64,000 nt of DNA from Hyphomicrobiales bacterium (GCA_004144595.1 SEEM01000014.1:46576-110575); one strand, 5' to 3'; shown: positions 16,767 through 26,764, numbered from the stretch's first letter. The notes: generated by a model not told the origin, from the letters alone. A program made the numbers and translations.

Positions 16767-18968
16767 TCAGGCCACCTTCTTCTCGGCCGTGCCGTAGAAG
16801 CTCTCGCCGGTCTTGGCCATGCGCTTCAGCAGGCGGTTCGGCTTGAAGCGCTCGCCATGGCTCTTGGCCAGCTTCTCGCAGAGCTTCACGAAGGCGGCCG
16901 CACCCATATTGTCGATAAAGGACAGCGTGCCGCCCGAGTAAGGCGCGAAGCCGAAGCCGATGATCGAGCCGACATCCGCCTCGCGCGGATCGGTGACGAC
17001 GCCTTCCTCGTAGGTCTTCGCGGCTTCCAGCGCCTGCGTCACCAGGAGGCGGTGCTTCAGCTCCTCGATGTCGACGCTGTCGGGATCGAGCCGCTTGCCT
17101 GCGAGCTCGGCGAGGCCCGGCCAGAGCCGCTTCGGCCCGGCTTCCGGATAATCGTAGAAGCCCTTCCTGTTCTTGCGGCCGAGACGGCCATGCTTCTCGA
17201 CCATGTCGGCGAGCAGCTTCTCCTGCGCCGGATCGACGGCGCCTTCGCCCAGTTGGACCTTCGTCGCCTTCAGCACCTTCCAGGCGAGATCGACCGCGAC
17301 CTCGTCATTGAGCGAGAGCGGGCCGACCGGCATGCCGGCCTGCTTGCCGGCGGCCTCGATCATCGCCGGCGGCACGCCTTCCATCAGCATCAGATGGCCT
17401 TCGCGGATGTAGTTGCCGACGCAGCGATTGGCGTAGAAGCCCCTGACATCGTTGACGACGATCGGCGTCTTCTTGATCGCACGAACGAAGTCGAGCGCCA
17501 TGGCGAGCGCCTTCTTGCCGGTCTTCTTGGCCATGATGACCTCGACCAGAAGCATTTTCTCGACCGGCGAGAAGAAATGGATGCCGATGAAGTTCTTCGG
17601 GCGCTGGCTGGTCTCGGCAAGGCCGGTGATCGGCAGCGTCGAGGTGTTGGAGCCGAAGATGGTGCGCGGGCCGACGACGGCCTCGACCTTGGCGATGACC
17701 TCTGCCTTGACCTTCGGGTCCTCGAACACGGCCTCGACGATCAGGTCGCAGCCCTTGAGATCGGCATAATCGGCCGAGGCCTTGATGCGGCCGAGCAGCG
17801 CGTCGCGGTCGGCGGTCTTGGCGCGGCCCTTCATGATCTGATCGGAGACGAGCTTGTGCGAGTAGGCCTTGCCCTTCTCGGCCGCCTCGATGTCCTTGTC
17901 GATCAGCACGACCTCCAGGCCCGCCTGTGCCGTGACATAGGCGATGCCGGCGCCCATGAAGCCGGCGCCGATGACGCCGACCTTCTTGAGCTTGGACGGC
18001 GGCACGTCGGCCGGGCGGCGGGCGCCCTTGTTGAGCTCCTGCATCGAGACGAAGAGCGAGCGGATCATCGAGGCCGCCTCCTTCGTCCGCAGGATCTTGG
18101 CGAAGTAGCGGCTCTCGACCTTGAGGCCGAGGTCGATCGGAAGCTGCAGGCCCTCATAGACCGCCGAGAGGATGGCGCGAGCCGCCGGGTAGTTGTCGTT
18201 GGTCTCGCGGCGATAGATCGCGTTGGCCGGTGGCCAGATCTGCATGCCTGCCGGCGAATGCACCTTGTTGGAGGGCAGCTTGAAGCCCTTCTGGTCCCAA
18301 GGCGCGGTCGCCTGCGGATTGGCCTTGAGCCAGTCCTTGGCGTTCTGGACGATATCGGCGCGCGGGGCGACGGCATGGACGAGGCCGGAATTGCGCGCCG
18401 GCAGCGCCTTCACCTGCTCGCCCTTGAACATCATCTGGAGCGCGTCGCCGGTCTGCATCAGCCGGGCGACACGCTGGGTGCCGCCGGCGCCGGGGAAGAG
18501 CCCGACCTTGATCTCGGGCAGGCCGACGCGGGTCGAAGCCTCGTCCGAGACAACGCGGTACTGGCAGGAGAGCGAGAGCTCGAAGGCACCGCCGAGGCAG
18601 ACACCATGGATCGCAGCGGCGAACGGTTTCCCGCAGGTTTCGAGCTTGCGATAGAGCAGCGAGAGCTTGCGGCTCTCGTCGAAGAAGCTCTGCATCGCGA
18701 TGGCCTCGCCCTTCTCCTTGGCGAGCGTCACATAGAGATCGCGCAAGCCCTGGAGCATGGTGAGGTCGGCGCCGCCGGAGAAGCTCTCCTTGCCGGAGGT
18801 GATGACGCAGCCCTTGATGGCTTCATCGCCCGCGACCGTGTCGACGATCTGGTTCAGCTCTTCCATCACCTCGGGGGTGATGACGTTCATCGAGCGGCCC
18901 GGCATATCCCAGGTCGCGACAGCGATGCCATCGGCGTCGGTCTCGAAGCGGAAATTGGTGAGGTTCAT
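16767..18968 (-). CDS. fadJ: FadJ/FadB-type enoyl-CoA hydratase / 3-hydroxyacyl-CoA dehydrogenase
   Basis: Bifunctional beta-oxidation enzyme of 733 residues: hydrates trans-2-enoyl-CoA, then oxidises L-3-hydroxyacyl-CoA with NAD. The N-terminal crotonase domain (about 1-300) has [11 protein letters not shown] for the oxyanion hole, [10 protein letters not shown] and [18 protein letters not shown] with the two catalytic Glu. The dehydrogenase domain has the NAD loop [14 protein letters not shown] (about residue 335), SNTSTLPIT and the catalytic His in [11 protein letters not shown]. It lies 23 bases after the thiolase gene and 15 before the deformylase-like gene, so a single transcript is likely. 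fadJ rather than fadB is chosen for the domain layout. Confidence 0.93.
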   Translation of the reverse strand: MNLTNFRFETDADGIAVATWDMPGRSMNVITPEVMEELNQIVDTVAGDEAIKGCVITSGKESFSGGADLTMLQGLRDLYVTLAKEKGEAIAMQSFFDESRKLSLLYRKLETCGKPFAAAIHGVCLGGAFELSLSCQYRVVSDEASTRVGLPEIKVGLFPGAGGTQRVARLMQTGDALQMMFKGEQVKALPARNSGLVHAVAPRADIVQNAKDWLKANPQATAPWDQKGFKLPSNKVHSPAGMQIWPPANAIYRRETNDNYPAARAILSAVYEGLQLPIDLGLKVESRYFAKILRTKEAASMIRSLFVSMQELNKGARRPADVPPSKLKKVGVIGAGFMGAGIAYVTAQAGLEVVLIDKDIEAAEKGKAYSHKLVSDQIMKGRAKTADRDALLGRIKASADYADLKGCDLIVEAVFEDPKVKAEVIAKVEAVVGPRTIFGSNTSTLPITGLAETSQRPKNFIGIHFFSPVEKMLLVEVIMAKKTGKKALAMALDFVRAIKKTPIVVNDVRGFYANRCVGNYIREGHLMLMEGVPPAMIEAAGKQAGMPVGPLSLNDEVAVDLAWKVLKATKVQLGEGAVDPAQEKLLADMVEKHGRLGRKNRKGFYDYPEAGPKRLWPGLAELAGKRLDPDSVDIEELKHRLLVTQALEAAKTYEEGVVTDPREADVGSIIGFGFAPYSGGTLSFIDNMGAAAFVKLCEKLAKSHGERFKPNRLLKRMAKTGESFYGTAEKKVA

Positions 18969-18991
18969 GATGTCTCTCCCTGTCCGTCCGC

Positions 18992-20200
18992 TCAGACGCG
19001 CTCGATGATGGTGGCGACGCCCATGCCGACGGCGACGCAGAGCGTCACCAGCGCGACCTGCTTGTCCTGGCGCTCCAGCTCGTCGAGCACGGTGCCGAGC
19101 ACCATCGCGCCGGTCGCGCCGAGCGGGTGGCCCATCGCGATGGCGCCGCCATTGACGTTGAGAATCTCGTCGTCGATGTCGAAGGCCTGCTGATAGCGCA
19201 GAACGACCGAGGAAAAGGCCTCGTTCAGTTCGAAGAGGTCGATATCCTTCAGCGTCATACCGGCCTTCTTCAGCACGCGCTCGGTGACGTCGACCGGACC
19301 GGTCAACATCAGCGCGAGGTCTGAGCCGACCGTGGCGAAGGCCTTGATGCGGGCGCGGGGCTTCAGGCCCGCAGCCTTACCGGCCTTCTTGGAGCCGACG
19401 AGCACGGCAGCCGCCCCATCGACGATGCCAGACGAATTGCCGGCATGGTGGACGTGGTTGACGAACTCGACATCGGGGTGTGCCGCGGTCGCGACCGCAT
19501 CGAAGCCGCCCATCTCGCCCATCTGCACGAAGGAGGCCTTGAGCGCGGCCAGCGTCTGCATGTCGGTGCCCGGGCGGATCGTCTCGTCACGGTCGAGGAT
19601 GACCAGGCCGTTGACGTCAGTGACCGGGATCACCGAGTTCTTGAAGCGGCCTTCCTGCCAGGCTTTTGCAGCGCGCTGGTGAGAGCGCACGGCGAAGGCG
19701 TCGACATCGTCGCGCGAGAAGCCGTATTTGGTCGCGATCAAGTCGGCCGCGACGCCCTGCGGCATGAAATAGGTGTCGATGGCGACGGATGGATCGACCG
19801 CGATGCCGAAGCCCGAGGCGCCCATGCCGACGCGGGACATCGACTCGACGCCGCCGCCGATCGCCATCTCCTTCTGGCCGGACATGACCTGCGCCGCGGC
19901 GAGGTTCACCGCATCGAGCCCGGAGGCGCAGAAGCGGTTGATCTGCACGCCCGGCACTTCCTTGCCGTAGCCGGCCTTGAGCGCGACGGTACGGGCGATA
20001 TCGGCGCCAGCCTCGCCGACCGGGTCGACGCAGCCCATCACCACGTCCTCGACGAGGAGCGGATCGAGGTTGTTGCGGTCCTTGATCGCGCGCAGGGCCT
20101 GGGTGCCGAGCTCGATCGCGGTCACTTCGTGGAGCGAGCCGTCCGCCTTGCCCTTGCCGCGGGGCGTCCTGACATGGTCGTAGATGAATGCGTCTGCCAT
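18992..20200 (-). CDS. fadA: acetyl-CoA acyltransferase (thiolase, FadA type)
   Basis: Cleaves 3-ketoacyl-CoA with CoA in the last step of beta-oxidation. The 402-residue protein has the nucleophilic Cys in [12 protein letters not shown] (about residue 90), the catalytic His in [16 protein letters not shown] (about 357) and the second Cys near the C-terminus in TLCVAVGMG. The final motif is normally CxGxG; here the first Gly is Ala, a mild deviation. It lies between the acyl-CoA dehydrogenase (158 bases upstream, interrupted by a family-A repeat) and FadJ (23 bases downstream). Probably acts with both on medium- or long-chain acyl-CoAs. Confidence 0.93.
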   Translation of the reverse strand: MADAFIYDHVRTPRGKGKADGSLHEVTAIELGTQALRAIKDRNNLDPLLVEDVVMGCVDPVGEAGADIARTVALKAGYGKEVPGVQINRFCASGLDAVNLAAAQVMSGQKEMAIGGGVESMSRVGMGASGFGIAVDPSVAIDTYFMPQGVAADLIATKYGFSRDDVDAFAVRSHQRAAKAWQEGRFKNSVIPVTDVNGLVILDRDETIRPGTDMQTLAALKASFVQMGEMGGFDAVATAAHPDVEFVNHVHHAGNSSGIVDGAAAVLVGSKKAGKAAGLKPRARIKAFATVGSDLALMLTGPVDVTERVLKKAGMTLKDIDLFELNEAFSSVVLRYQQAFDIDDEILNVNGGAIAMGHPLGATGAMVLGTVLDELERQDKQVALVTLCVAVGMGVATIIERV

Positions 20201-20240
20201 TTGGGCGGCCTCCGATCTCGTTATTTTGTGTCGAGCCTAA

Positions 20241-20343
20241 CCGTCATTGCGAGCGAAGCGAAGCAATCCAGGTGGACTGTGCGAAACCGTCGAGCCATGC
20301 GGCTCCTGGATTGCTTCGTCGCTATCGCTCTTCGCAATGACGG
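20241..20343. repeat. paired inverted repeat, family A, copy 3
   Basis: Forward arm at 20241-20272 (CCGTCATTGCGAGCGAAGCG then AAGCAATCCAGG) and inverted arm at 20305-20343. It fills most of the 158-base gap between the acyl-CoA dehydrogenase and thiolase genes and could form a long hairpin in their common transcript. Confidence 0.8.
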
Positions 20344-20358
20344 CGAGCGCGGCGTTGC

Positions 20359-22146
20359 TCAGAACTGGTCTGGGCTCAGCGCCATGGTCGTATCCGCGCC
20401 GGCCGTGATCCGCGCCAGATGAGCCGCGGTTTCCGGCAAGGTGCGCTCCATGAAGAAGCGCGCCGTGACCAGCTTCCCGCTCATCCGCTCGTCGGCTCCG
20501 GCCTTGAGCTTTTCCTGCGCGGCCTTGGCCATCTTCACCCACATGTAGCCGAGCGAGACGAGGCCGAGCAGGTGCATGAAGTCGTTCGCGCCGGCGCCGG
20601 CATTGTCCGGCTTGGCGAGCGCGTTGTTCATGAACCACATCGCCGCCTGCTGGAGATGGCCCAGCGAGACCTGGAGAGGTCCGAGCAAGGGCTTCAACGC
20701 CTCGTCCTCGGCGTTGTCCTTCAGGAAGCCGCCGACCTCGTTGAAGAAGGCCATGATGCCGCGGCCGCCGTCTCGGCCGAGCTTGCGGCCGACGAGGTCC
20801 ATCGCCTGCACGCCGTTGGCGCCCTCGTAGATCATGGCGATGCGGGCATCGCGGACGAACTGCTCGACCCCGGTTTCGGCGATGTAGCCGTGGCCGCCGA
20901 ACATCTGCTGCGCCTTCACCGCATTGTCGAAACCGACATCGGTGAGCACGCCCTTGAGCACCGGCGTCATCAGGCCGAGCTGGTCGTCAGCCGCCTGGCG
21001 CTCGGCGGCATCCTGTGAGCGATGGGCGACGTCCGACTTCAGGGCATTCCACAGCACGAAGGCACGTGCCGCCTCGTTGAAGGCCTTGATCGACATCAGC
21101 GTGCGGCGCACGTCGGGATGGACGATGATCGGGTCGGCCGGCTTTCCGGGCTCCTTGGCGCCGGTCAGCGCGCGGCCCTGCAGGCGCTCCTTGGCGTAGG
21201 CGACGGCGTTCTGATAGGCGACCTCGGACTGGGCGAGGCCCTGGATCGCGACGCCGAGCCTCGCCTCGTTCATCATCACGAACATGGCGTTGAGGCCCTT
21301 GTTCTCGGCGCCGACCAGCCAGCCCTGCGCGCCGTCATAGTTCATGACGCAGGTCGCGTTGCCGTGGATGCCCATCTTGTGCTCGATCGAGCCGCAGGAG
21401 ACGCCGTTATTGGCGCCGACCGAGCCGTCTTCGCCCAGCTGGTTGCGCGGCACGACGAAGAGCGAGATGCCCTTCACGCCGGCCGGCGCGCCCTCGATGC
21501 GGGCGAGCACGAGATGGACGATGTTCTCGGTGATGTCCTGCTCGCCGGCCGAGATGAAGATCTTGGTGCCGGAGATGGCATAGGAGCCGTCGCCGTTCGG
21601 CACGGCCTTGGCCTTGAGCAGGCCGAGATCGGTGCCGCAATGCGGCTCGGTCAGGTTCATGGTGCCGGACCAGGTGCCGTCGATCATCTTCGGCAGATAG
21701 GTGCGCTTGATCTCGTCGGAGCCGTGGACGTAGAGCGCCGCGATCGCGCCCATTGTCAGGCCCGGATACATGGCGAAGGCCATGTTCGCCGCCGAGGCAT
21801 ATTCGTTCATCACGGCGCCGAGCGTGTAGGGCAGGCCCTGGCCGCCATATTCCGGATCCATGGCCAGCCCGATCCAGCCGCCGCGGGCATAGGCCTCATA
21901 GGCCGCCTTGAAGCCCTTCGGCGTCGTGACGCGGCCGTCCGCGTGGCGGGTGCAGCCTTCCTGGTCGCCGGACCAGTTGATCGGCTGGAGGACTTCCTCG
22001 CAGAGCTTGGCGCCCTCGCCGAGCACGGCCTCGATCACGTCCGACGAGGCGTCGGCAAAACCTGGGAGGTTGTTGTAGCGCTCGATGTTGAAGACGTCGT
22101 TGAGCAGGAAAAGCGTGTCGTCGACGGGTGCCTTGTAGACCGGCAT
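20359..22146 (-). CDS. acyl-CoA dehydrogenase (FadE-like, with C-terminal extension)
   Basis: FAD enzyme that introduces the 2,3-double bond into acyl-CoA. The 595-residue form begins MPVYKAPVDDTLFLLNDVF, a typical start of the long acyl-CoA dehydrogenase group. N-terminal, middle (MNLTEPHCGTDLG; GTKIFISAGEQD) and C-terminal (MFGGHGYIAETGVEQFVRDARI; IYEGANGVQAMDL) domains are visible, with the catalytic Glu expected in IYEG, and an extra helical C-terminal part (about 470-595). The ATG at 22146 has GGGAGG seven bases upstream; a longer frame to 22386 crosses a terminator and is rejected. First gene of the beta-oxidation cluster. Confidence 0.94.
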   Translation of the reverse strand: MPVYKAPVDDTLFLLNDVFNIERYNNLPGFADASSDVIEAVLGEGAKLCEEVLQPINWSGDQEGCTRHADGRVTTPKGFKAAYEAYARGGWIGLAMDPEYGGQGLPYTLGAVMNEYASAANMAFAMYPGLTMGAIAALYVHGSDEIKRTYLPKMIDGTWSGTMNLTEPHCGTDLGLLKAKAVPNGDGSYAISGTKIFISAGEQDITENIVHLVLARIEGAPAGVKGISLFVVPRNQLGEDGSVGANNGVSCGSIEHKMGIHGNATCVMNYDGAQGWLVGAENKGLNAMFVMMNEARLGVAIQGLAQSEVAYQNAVAYAKERLQGRALTGAKEPGKPADPIIVHPDVRRTLMSIKAFNEAARAFVLWNALKSDVAHRSQDAAERQAADDQLGLMTPVLKGVLTDVGFDNAVKAQQMFGGHGYIAETGVEQFVRDARIAMIYEGANGVQAMDLVGRKLGRDGGRGIMAFFNEVGGFLKDNAEDEALKPLLGPLQVSLGHLQQAAMWFMNNALAKPDNAGAGANDFMHLLGLVSLGYMWVKMAKAAQEKLKAGADERMSGKLVTARFFMERTLPETAAHLARITAGADTTMALSPDQF

Positions 22147-22203
22147 CGGATCCTCCCTCTCGTCGCAAAAGCGGCGCCTGATCGCTGTCGCCGCATCAAG
22201 ATA

Positions 22204-22217
22204 GTTCATATATAAAC
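22204..22217. promoter_or_regulatory. AT-rich near-palindrome upstream of the acyl-CoA dehydrogenase gene
   Basis: GTTCATATATAAAC is a near-perfect palindrome (12 of 14 positions) 58 bases before the dehydrogenase ATG, in an otherwise G+C-rich gap. It may hold the -10 region or an operator for the upstream MerR protein. Position and symmetry are the only support. Confidence 0.3.
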
Positions 22218-22290
22218 AATCTTGGCGCAGATGCAACTGCGGCATCGCGATTTTGTCGTCCTCGGGATGGCGGGAGCGCGACGCGGCCAT

Positions 22291-22319
22291 AAAAAAAGCC
22301 CCGGCCGAACCGGGGCTTT
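22291..22319 (-). terminator. intrinsic terminator of the MerR-family gene
   Basis: On the minus strand AAAGCCCCGG, a short loop and CCGGGGCTT are followed by seven T. It lies about 90 bases after the MerR stop at 22406 and isolates that gene from the beta-oxidation genes. A-rich flanks on the other strand are minor, so the main direction is leftward. Confidence 0.85.
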
Positions 22320-22405
22320 GTGAAGATATCGTGTCATCCCGTGGGTGCTCCGGCGTGTAAATGCCGCTGCGCCGACACGAGATCAAGCCATGGAGCCTGA
22401 CCTGC

Positions 22406-22864
22406 TCAGGCCTTGCCGAGACGGGTCAGCGAGCCTTCGAGCTCGGCGATCGCGCTTTCGATCTCGGCCCGCTGGCTGCGAAGCAGATCGAGCTGCTCCA
22501 CGATCTGCTCCCGGCTGAGCTGCAGGCCGCCGACGGAAGCTGCCCCCTCGCCGGCACCGCCCTTCTTATCCTCGTTGGCGAGCATGGCGCGGATCTCGAC
22601 CAGCGTGAAACCGAGCTGCTTGCCCTTGAGGATCAGCGCGAGACGCGCCCGGTCGCGCGCCGAATAGATGCGCGTCATGCCGGAACGGCTCGGCGCGATC
22701 AGGCCCCGCGATTCATAGAAACGGAGCGTTCGCAGCGTCACGCCGAAATCGCGGGCGAGGTCGCTGATGGTGAAATCGCTCGCCTGATCTGCATCGGCGG
22801 CGGGGTCGGCGGAGCGGGATTCATGAATCGAGGAACCCGCCATAGCCAAGCTTTGGCGTGACAT
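22406..22864 (-). CDS. MerR-family transcriptional regulator
   Basis: The 152-residue protein has a MerR winged-helix domain (about residues 29-98): FTISDLARDFGVTLRTLRFYESRGLI, then RIYSARDRARLALILKGKQLGFTLVEI. A Gly-rich break precedes a dimerisation coiled coil (about 115-150). No Cys cluster is present, so metal sensing is unlikely. Its place just upstream of the beta-oxidation genes, on the same strand but behind its own terminator, suggests it controls fatty-acid or branched-chain catabolism, as several adjacent MerR proteins do in alphaproteobacteria; that role is inferred. Confidence 0.88.
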   Translation of the reverse strand: MSRQSLAMAGSSIHESRSADPAADADQASDFTISDLARDFGVTLRTLRFYESRGLIAPSRSGMTRIYSARDRARLALILKGKQLGFTLVEIRAMLANEDKKGGAGEGAASVGGLQLSREQIVEQLDLLRSQRAEIESAIAELEGSLTRLGKA

Positions 22865-23220
22865 GAAAGCTGCAATCCTTGCGATGGGATCGAATCGCCG
22901 ATCCGTATTTCGGCATCGATCGATCCCGCAGTCATAGGGAAGGTGCTCCCGCAGCGTCAGGTAATACGTCTCCCTGGCGGGGTAAGTTACCGTTACATGT
23001 CTTGGAAGGGCCGCCTGCCGAGGGGCATTCGGAAAAAATTAACGATCGGCACCCTGCTTATTAACCTGCTGTTTACCATGGCGGCCAAATGTCGGGAACG
23101 CGCATCGGCATCGTGGCTTCGTCAACGATATCTTCACGACCTGCCAAGGTTCGCGCGGAAGGCGATGGCACCAGGGGGCCTCGCCTGCCGCAGACAAGGT
23201 CCCCTTAGGCGAGCGACATC
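22865..23220. other. 356-base divergent intergenic region, no gene seen
   Basis: It separates the MerR gene (leftward) from the PodJ-like gene (rightward), so it should hold two promoters. Visible are AAGGATT ten bases before the MerR start, a GGTAA-G-TTACC palindrome at 22981-22991, and two TTAAC half-sites at 23039-23043 and 23061-23065. Short open frames here lack codon structure or family resemblance. Confidence 0.4.
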
Positions 23221-26200
23221 ATGGCCACGAGCTTGCCCTGGAGCGTAAAGGGCGTCGATCCCCGGACGCGTGATGCGGCAAAGGCAGCAGCCCGCCGGGC
23301 CGGCATGACGCTCGGCGAATGGCTCGACCATAAAATCCGCGACGAGAGCGAAGAGGCGCAGTTCGCTGCTGCAGCACCCGCTCCCTCGGTCCCGGAACAG
23401 CTCGACATCGCCGCCTTGTCTGAGCGTCTGGCCCGCCTCTCGCAGGCTCGGACGGACACTGCGCCACGGCAGGCAGCCCCGGCTCCCTCACGCGAGGCGA
23501 TCGACAGCCTGGTCGGCCAGGCGGCCGCCCTCGAAAGCATGACCCGCGAAGCCAATGCCCGGACCGCCGGCGCGCTGGATTCGATCACCCGCTGGATCGA
23601 GAAGACCGAGGATCGCCTGTCGTCGAGCGAGCGCGGCTCGGCCGAGCGCCAGGAGCGCGCCACCAACGTCATCGCCGACGCGATCAAGACGATGGGCGAG
23701 CGCATCGCCGAGATCGAACGCCGCGGCATCGAAACGCAGCAGGCCCGCGCGGAACAGGCGCCCCGCCTCGCCTTCAGCCGCGAAGGCCTTGCCGCCGCCG
23801 TCACCGACATCCGCACGCGCCAGCGCGTCCTAGACACCGACGAGACCGCCCCAGCGCGGCCGGCCGTGGTTGCGCCCGAGCGCATCTCGGCCCTGCGCGA
23901 GGATCTGCGCGAGCTCGGCTCGCGCCTCTCCCATGACAGCCGCCGCCCGGTGCAGCCGCAGCGGCCGGCCGCGCCGGTCCGGGTGGACACCAGCGCCATC
24001 GAAGCCAAGATCGGCCTGCTGGCCGAGCGCCTCGACCAGCTCGATCGGCGCGACCAGTTCGAGCCCCTGCTCAAGCCCCTTACCCGCATCGAGGCGGAAG
24101 TCTCGCGGCTGTCGCAGGACCGGGCCGGCGAAAGCTACCAGCGCTTCCAGCTCGAGATCGCGCATCTCGCCGCCAAGGTCGATGCGCTCGCGACCCGCGG
24201 CGGCCAGGTCGCCAATCTCGACCCCGTCAGGCGCGACATCGCGGAGCTCAGGGATCTCCTCGGCGCCGGCGGGCAGGACCACAAGCTGGACGACCTGTCC
24301 CAGCAGGTCGCGACGCTCGGCTTCGAGATCGGCCGGCTGCGCGACGTCCGCCCCGACATGGGCGAACTGCGCAGCCTGGCGAGCGCCATCGACGATGTGC
24401 GCAGCGTCGTGCTGTCGCAGCGCGGCGAGATCCCCGGCGCAAGCCTGCTGACCTCGCTCGCGAGCCAAATCGACATGCTCTCGCGCAAGTTCGACGAAGT
24501 CGCCACCCAGAAGCTGGACGAGACCATTTCCTCGCGGCAAAGCGATTACCTCGCCAGCCGCATCGACTCGCTGCAACAGCGGATCGAGGGCCTGGCCGAG
24601 CAAGGCCCGTCCACGGTCTCCCGCCAGATCGAAGCCCTCTCGGCCCGGATCGAAAGTCTCGCCGCCGCCAACCAGTTGACTCGGATGGCCGGGGACGGCG
24701 CGACCTCGGTCGACCTCAATCCGATCGAGCAGATGCTGCGCCATCTCGCCGAGAAGATCGACGAGGCCGGCGCGCCCGGCGCGAACGCCGAATCCTTCGA
24801 TGCCCTCGAAAGGCAGATTTCCGGCATCGCCAGCCGCCTCGACGAGGCATCCGCGACCCGCTCGGCCGAGAACGGCATGGAGCGCACGCTGCAGGACCTC
24901 GTGGTCCACCTGCGTTCGATGCGCGAGGAAACGGCGGCCGAACGGGCCGCACTCGCCCAGGCGGCCAGCACGGCGGCATCGGGCAAGGGCATCGCCGAAT
25001 TGTCGAGCCTGGTGACGGGCCTGCGCGACAACCATGTCTCTTCCGACAGCCAGACCCGGGACGCGCTTGGCGCCGTCCACGGCTCGCTCGAGACGATCAT
25101 GTCGCGGCTCGCGAGCCTCGAGGCCGAACTGCAGGGTGAACGCCGCCCGTCGTCGAACGGACTGGCTGCGGCGATGCGTGCCGGCGACGGTCTCGTCCGG
25201 ACCAATCCCGCCCCTGCCCGCGACAACCATGGCCTTTCGGTGGGCGCGGCCGTGCAGGACCGTTTCGCCATGCCGGCCGGCGAACCCGCCCGCAGCGAGC
25301 CGACCCTGCCGGCGAGCACGGCTTTCGATATCCCGCTGGAGCCCGGCTCCGGACGCCCGCGCCCCGAAGCCACGATCGGCGCAGGCCAGGACCCGCAGTC
25401 GGTCCGCCAGAGCCTGATCGCCGCCGCGCGGCGCTCTGCCAAGGCCGCGAGCGAAGCGGCCGCCGCTACACCTTCGCCGGCGGCGGAGCCATCGGCCAAG
25501 AGCCCGAGCCGGCTCAAGGAGATGATGGCGAAGCGCAAGCGCCCGCTGCTGCTCGGCCTCGCCGCGCTGGTCCTCGCCATGGGCACCGCGCATCTCGTGA
25601 CGTCCTCGCTGCGCGGCAATGGCGACAAGACCGCCAACGGCGAAGCCCGCAGCCTGATCGCGCCGCCTGCCACCGAGCCTGACGTGCCGGCCTCGCCGGC
25701 GCAGGCTCCTGCAAAGGATCAGTCCTCGGCGCTGCCCGCCGCCGCGCAGGATGCGTCGGCCGCCAGCAATGCGGCGACCGAGCGATCCATCGCCGCCTCG
25801 GCCACGCCTGCCACCGCTGACGTCGCGTCCGCAGCTCCTGCCATGCCGGCCGAGCCGGGGCAGGTCACCGGCATCGGCGACCTGCCGGCCGGCTTCGGCA
25901 GCGCCGGCCTTCGCAAGGCAGCCCAGGATGGCGATGCGCGCGCGGTCTACGAACTGGCTAGCAAGGCCGCCGATGGCCCGGCCAACCAGCGCGACCCGAA
26001 GCTCGCGCTGCGACTGTTCGAGCGTGCCGCGGTCGCCGGATTGGCCCCGGCGCAGTTCCGTGTCGGCAACATGTTCGAGAAGGGCATCGGGACGCAGCGC
26101 GACCTGTCGCTCGCCCGGATCTGGTATCAGCGCGCCGCCGAGCGCGGCAATGCCAAGGCGATGCACAATCTCGCCGTGCTCCATGCCGAGGGCGCTGCCG

Positions 26201-26565
26201 GCAAGCCGGACTACGCGCTGGCGACGGAGTGGTTCCGCCGCGCGGCGGAGCTCGGGGTCCGCGACAGCCAGTACAATCTCGCCGTGCTGCTCGGGCGCGG
26301 CCTCGGAGCGCCGACCGATCTCGCCCAGTCGTTCCTCTGGTTCTCGGTCGCGGCCGGCCAGGGCGACGAGGATGCCGGCCGCAAGCGCGACGAGGTGGCC
26401 CAGCGCCTGAAGCCGGAGGACCTCGCAGCTGCCAAGGGCGTGGCGGCGAGCTGGAAGCCCAAGACGCTCGACGCCGCCTCGAATGAGGTGACGCCACCCG
26501 CCAAGGGCTGGGATCCCCAGCCGACCGCGGCAGCGCCCAAGCCGGCCAGGCAGTCCCGGACCTGA
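23221..26565 (+). CDS. PodJ-like polarity protein: coiled coils, one TM helix, Sel1 repeats
   Basis: The 1114-residue protein starts with a short conserved head (LPWSVKGVDPRTRDAAKAAAR; WLDHKIRDES), then long coiled-coil blocks (about residues 60-620) rich in Leu/Glu/Arg/Asp, a disordered Ala/Pro linker, one membrane helix (about 771-795), a second Ala/Pro linker and Sel1-type repeats at the C-terminus (about 899-1060; RDLSLARIWYQRAAERGNAKAMHNLAVLHAEG). This matches PodJ-type localisation factors, which organise a cell pole from the inner membrane with the Sel1 part in the periplasm. The muramidase-like peptidoglycan-binding end of Caulobacter PodJ is not seen. A terminator follows. Confidence 0.82.
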   Translation: MATSLPWSVKGVDPRTRDAAKAAARRAGMTLGEWLDHKIRDESEEAQFAAAAPAPSVPEQLDIAALSERLARLSQARTDTAPRQAAPAPSREAIDSLVGQAAALESMTREANARTAGALDSITRWIEKTEDRLSSSERGSAERQERATNVIADAIKTMGERIAEIERRGIETQQARAEQAPRLAFSREGLAAAVTDIRTRQRVLDTDETAPARPAVVAPERISALREDLRELGSRLSHDSRRPVQPQRPAAPVRVDTSAIEAKIGLLAERLDQLDRRDQFEPLLKPLTRIEAEVSRLSQDRAGESYQRFQLEIAHLAAKVDALATRGGQVANLDPVRRDIAELRDLLGAGGQDHKLDDLSQQVATLGFEIGRLRDVRPDMGELRSLASAIDDVRSVVLSQRGEIPGASLLTSLASQIDMLSRKFDEVATQKLDETISSRQSDYLASRIDSLQQRIEGLAEQGPSTVSRQIEALSARIESLAAANQLTRMAGDGATSVDLNPIEQMLRHLAEKIDEAGAPGANAESFDALERQISGIASRLDEASATRSAENGMERTLQDLVVHLRSMREETAAERAALAQAASTAASGKGIAELSSLVTGLRDNHVSSDSQTRDALGAVHGSLETIMSRLASLEAELQGERRPSSNGLAAAMRAGDGLVRTNPAPARDNHGLSVGAAVQDRFAMPAGEPARSEPTLPASTAFDIPLEPGSGRPRPEATIGAGQDPQSVRQSLIAAARRSAKAASEAAAATPSPAAEPSAKSPSRLKEMMAKRKRPLLLGLAALVLAMGTAHLVTSSLRGNGDKTANGEARSLIAPPATEPDVPASPAQAPAKDQSSALPAAAQDASAASNAATERSIAASATPATADVASAAPAMPAEPGQVTGIGDLPAGFGSAGLRKAAQDGDARAVYELASKAADGPANQRDPKLALRLFERAAVAGLAPAQFRVGNMFEKGIGTQRDLSLARIWYQRAAERGNAKAMHNLAVLHAEGAAGKPDYALATEWFRRAAELGVRDSQYNLAVLLGRGLGAPTDLAQSFLWFSVAAGQGDEDAGRKRDEVAQRLKPEDLAAAKGVAASWKPKTLDAASNEVTPPAKGWDPQPTAAAPKPARQSRT

Positions 26566-26630
26566 GTCGCATCACGCGCTGTCATGCTTTCGACGTGTTG
26601 ACGCGAGAGGAAGAACGATCGTTTCCTAAG

Positions 26631-26661
26631 GCGGGCCGGAAGCGGCCCGTCTTTGCCTTTT
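26631..26661 (+). terminator. intrinsic terminator after the PodJ-like gene
   Basis: GCGGGCC, a six-base loop and GGCCCGT form a stem at 26631-26650, followed by CTTTGCCTTTT. It ends 65 bases after the PodJ-like stop, on the plus strand. Two copies of TGCCTTTTCAGGAAC in tandem (26654-26684) follow. Confidence 0.65.
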
Positions 26662-26764
26662 CAGGAACCTGCCTTTTCAGGAACTTGTCTTAACCCGGAC
26701 AGGCTAGTCTGGGACCAATCGGGCGCAGGCCAATGTCCATGCGCCCGCCTTGCGAGGGGTAAGC

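Noticed and set aside
15831..19193. 1120-codon plus-strand frame through the deformylase-like and FadJ genes
   Set aside because: It spans two genes whose minus-strand products are unambiguous; its product is low-complexity without motifs.
23830..26184. 784-codon minus-strand frame inside the PodJ-like gene
   Set aside because: It is a reverse-frame shadow; the forward frame has coiled-coil, membrane and Sel1 features.
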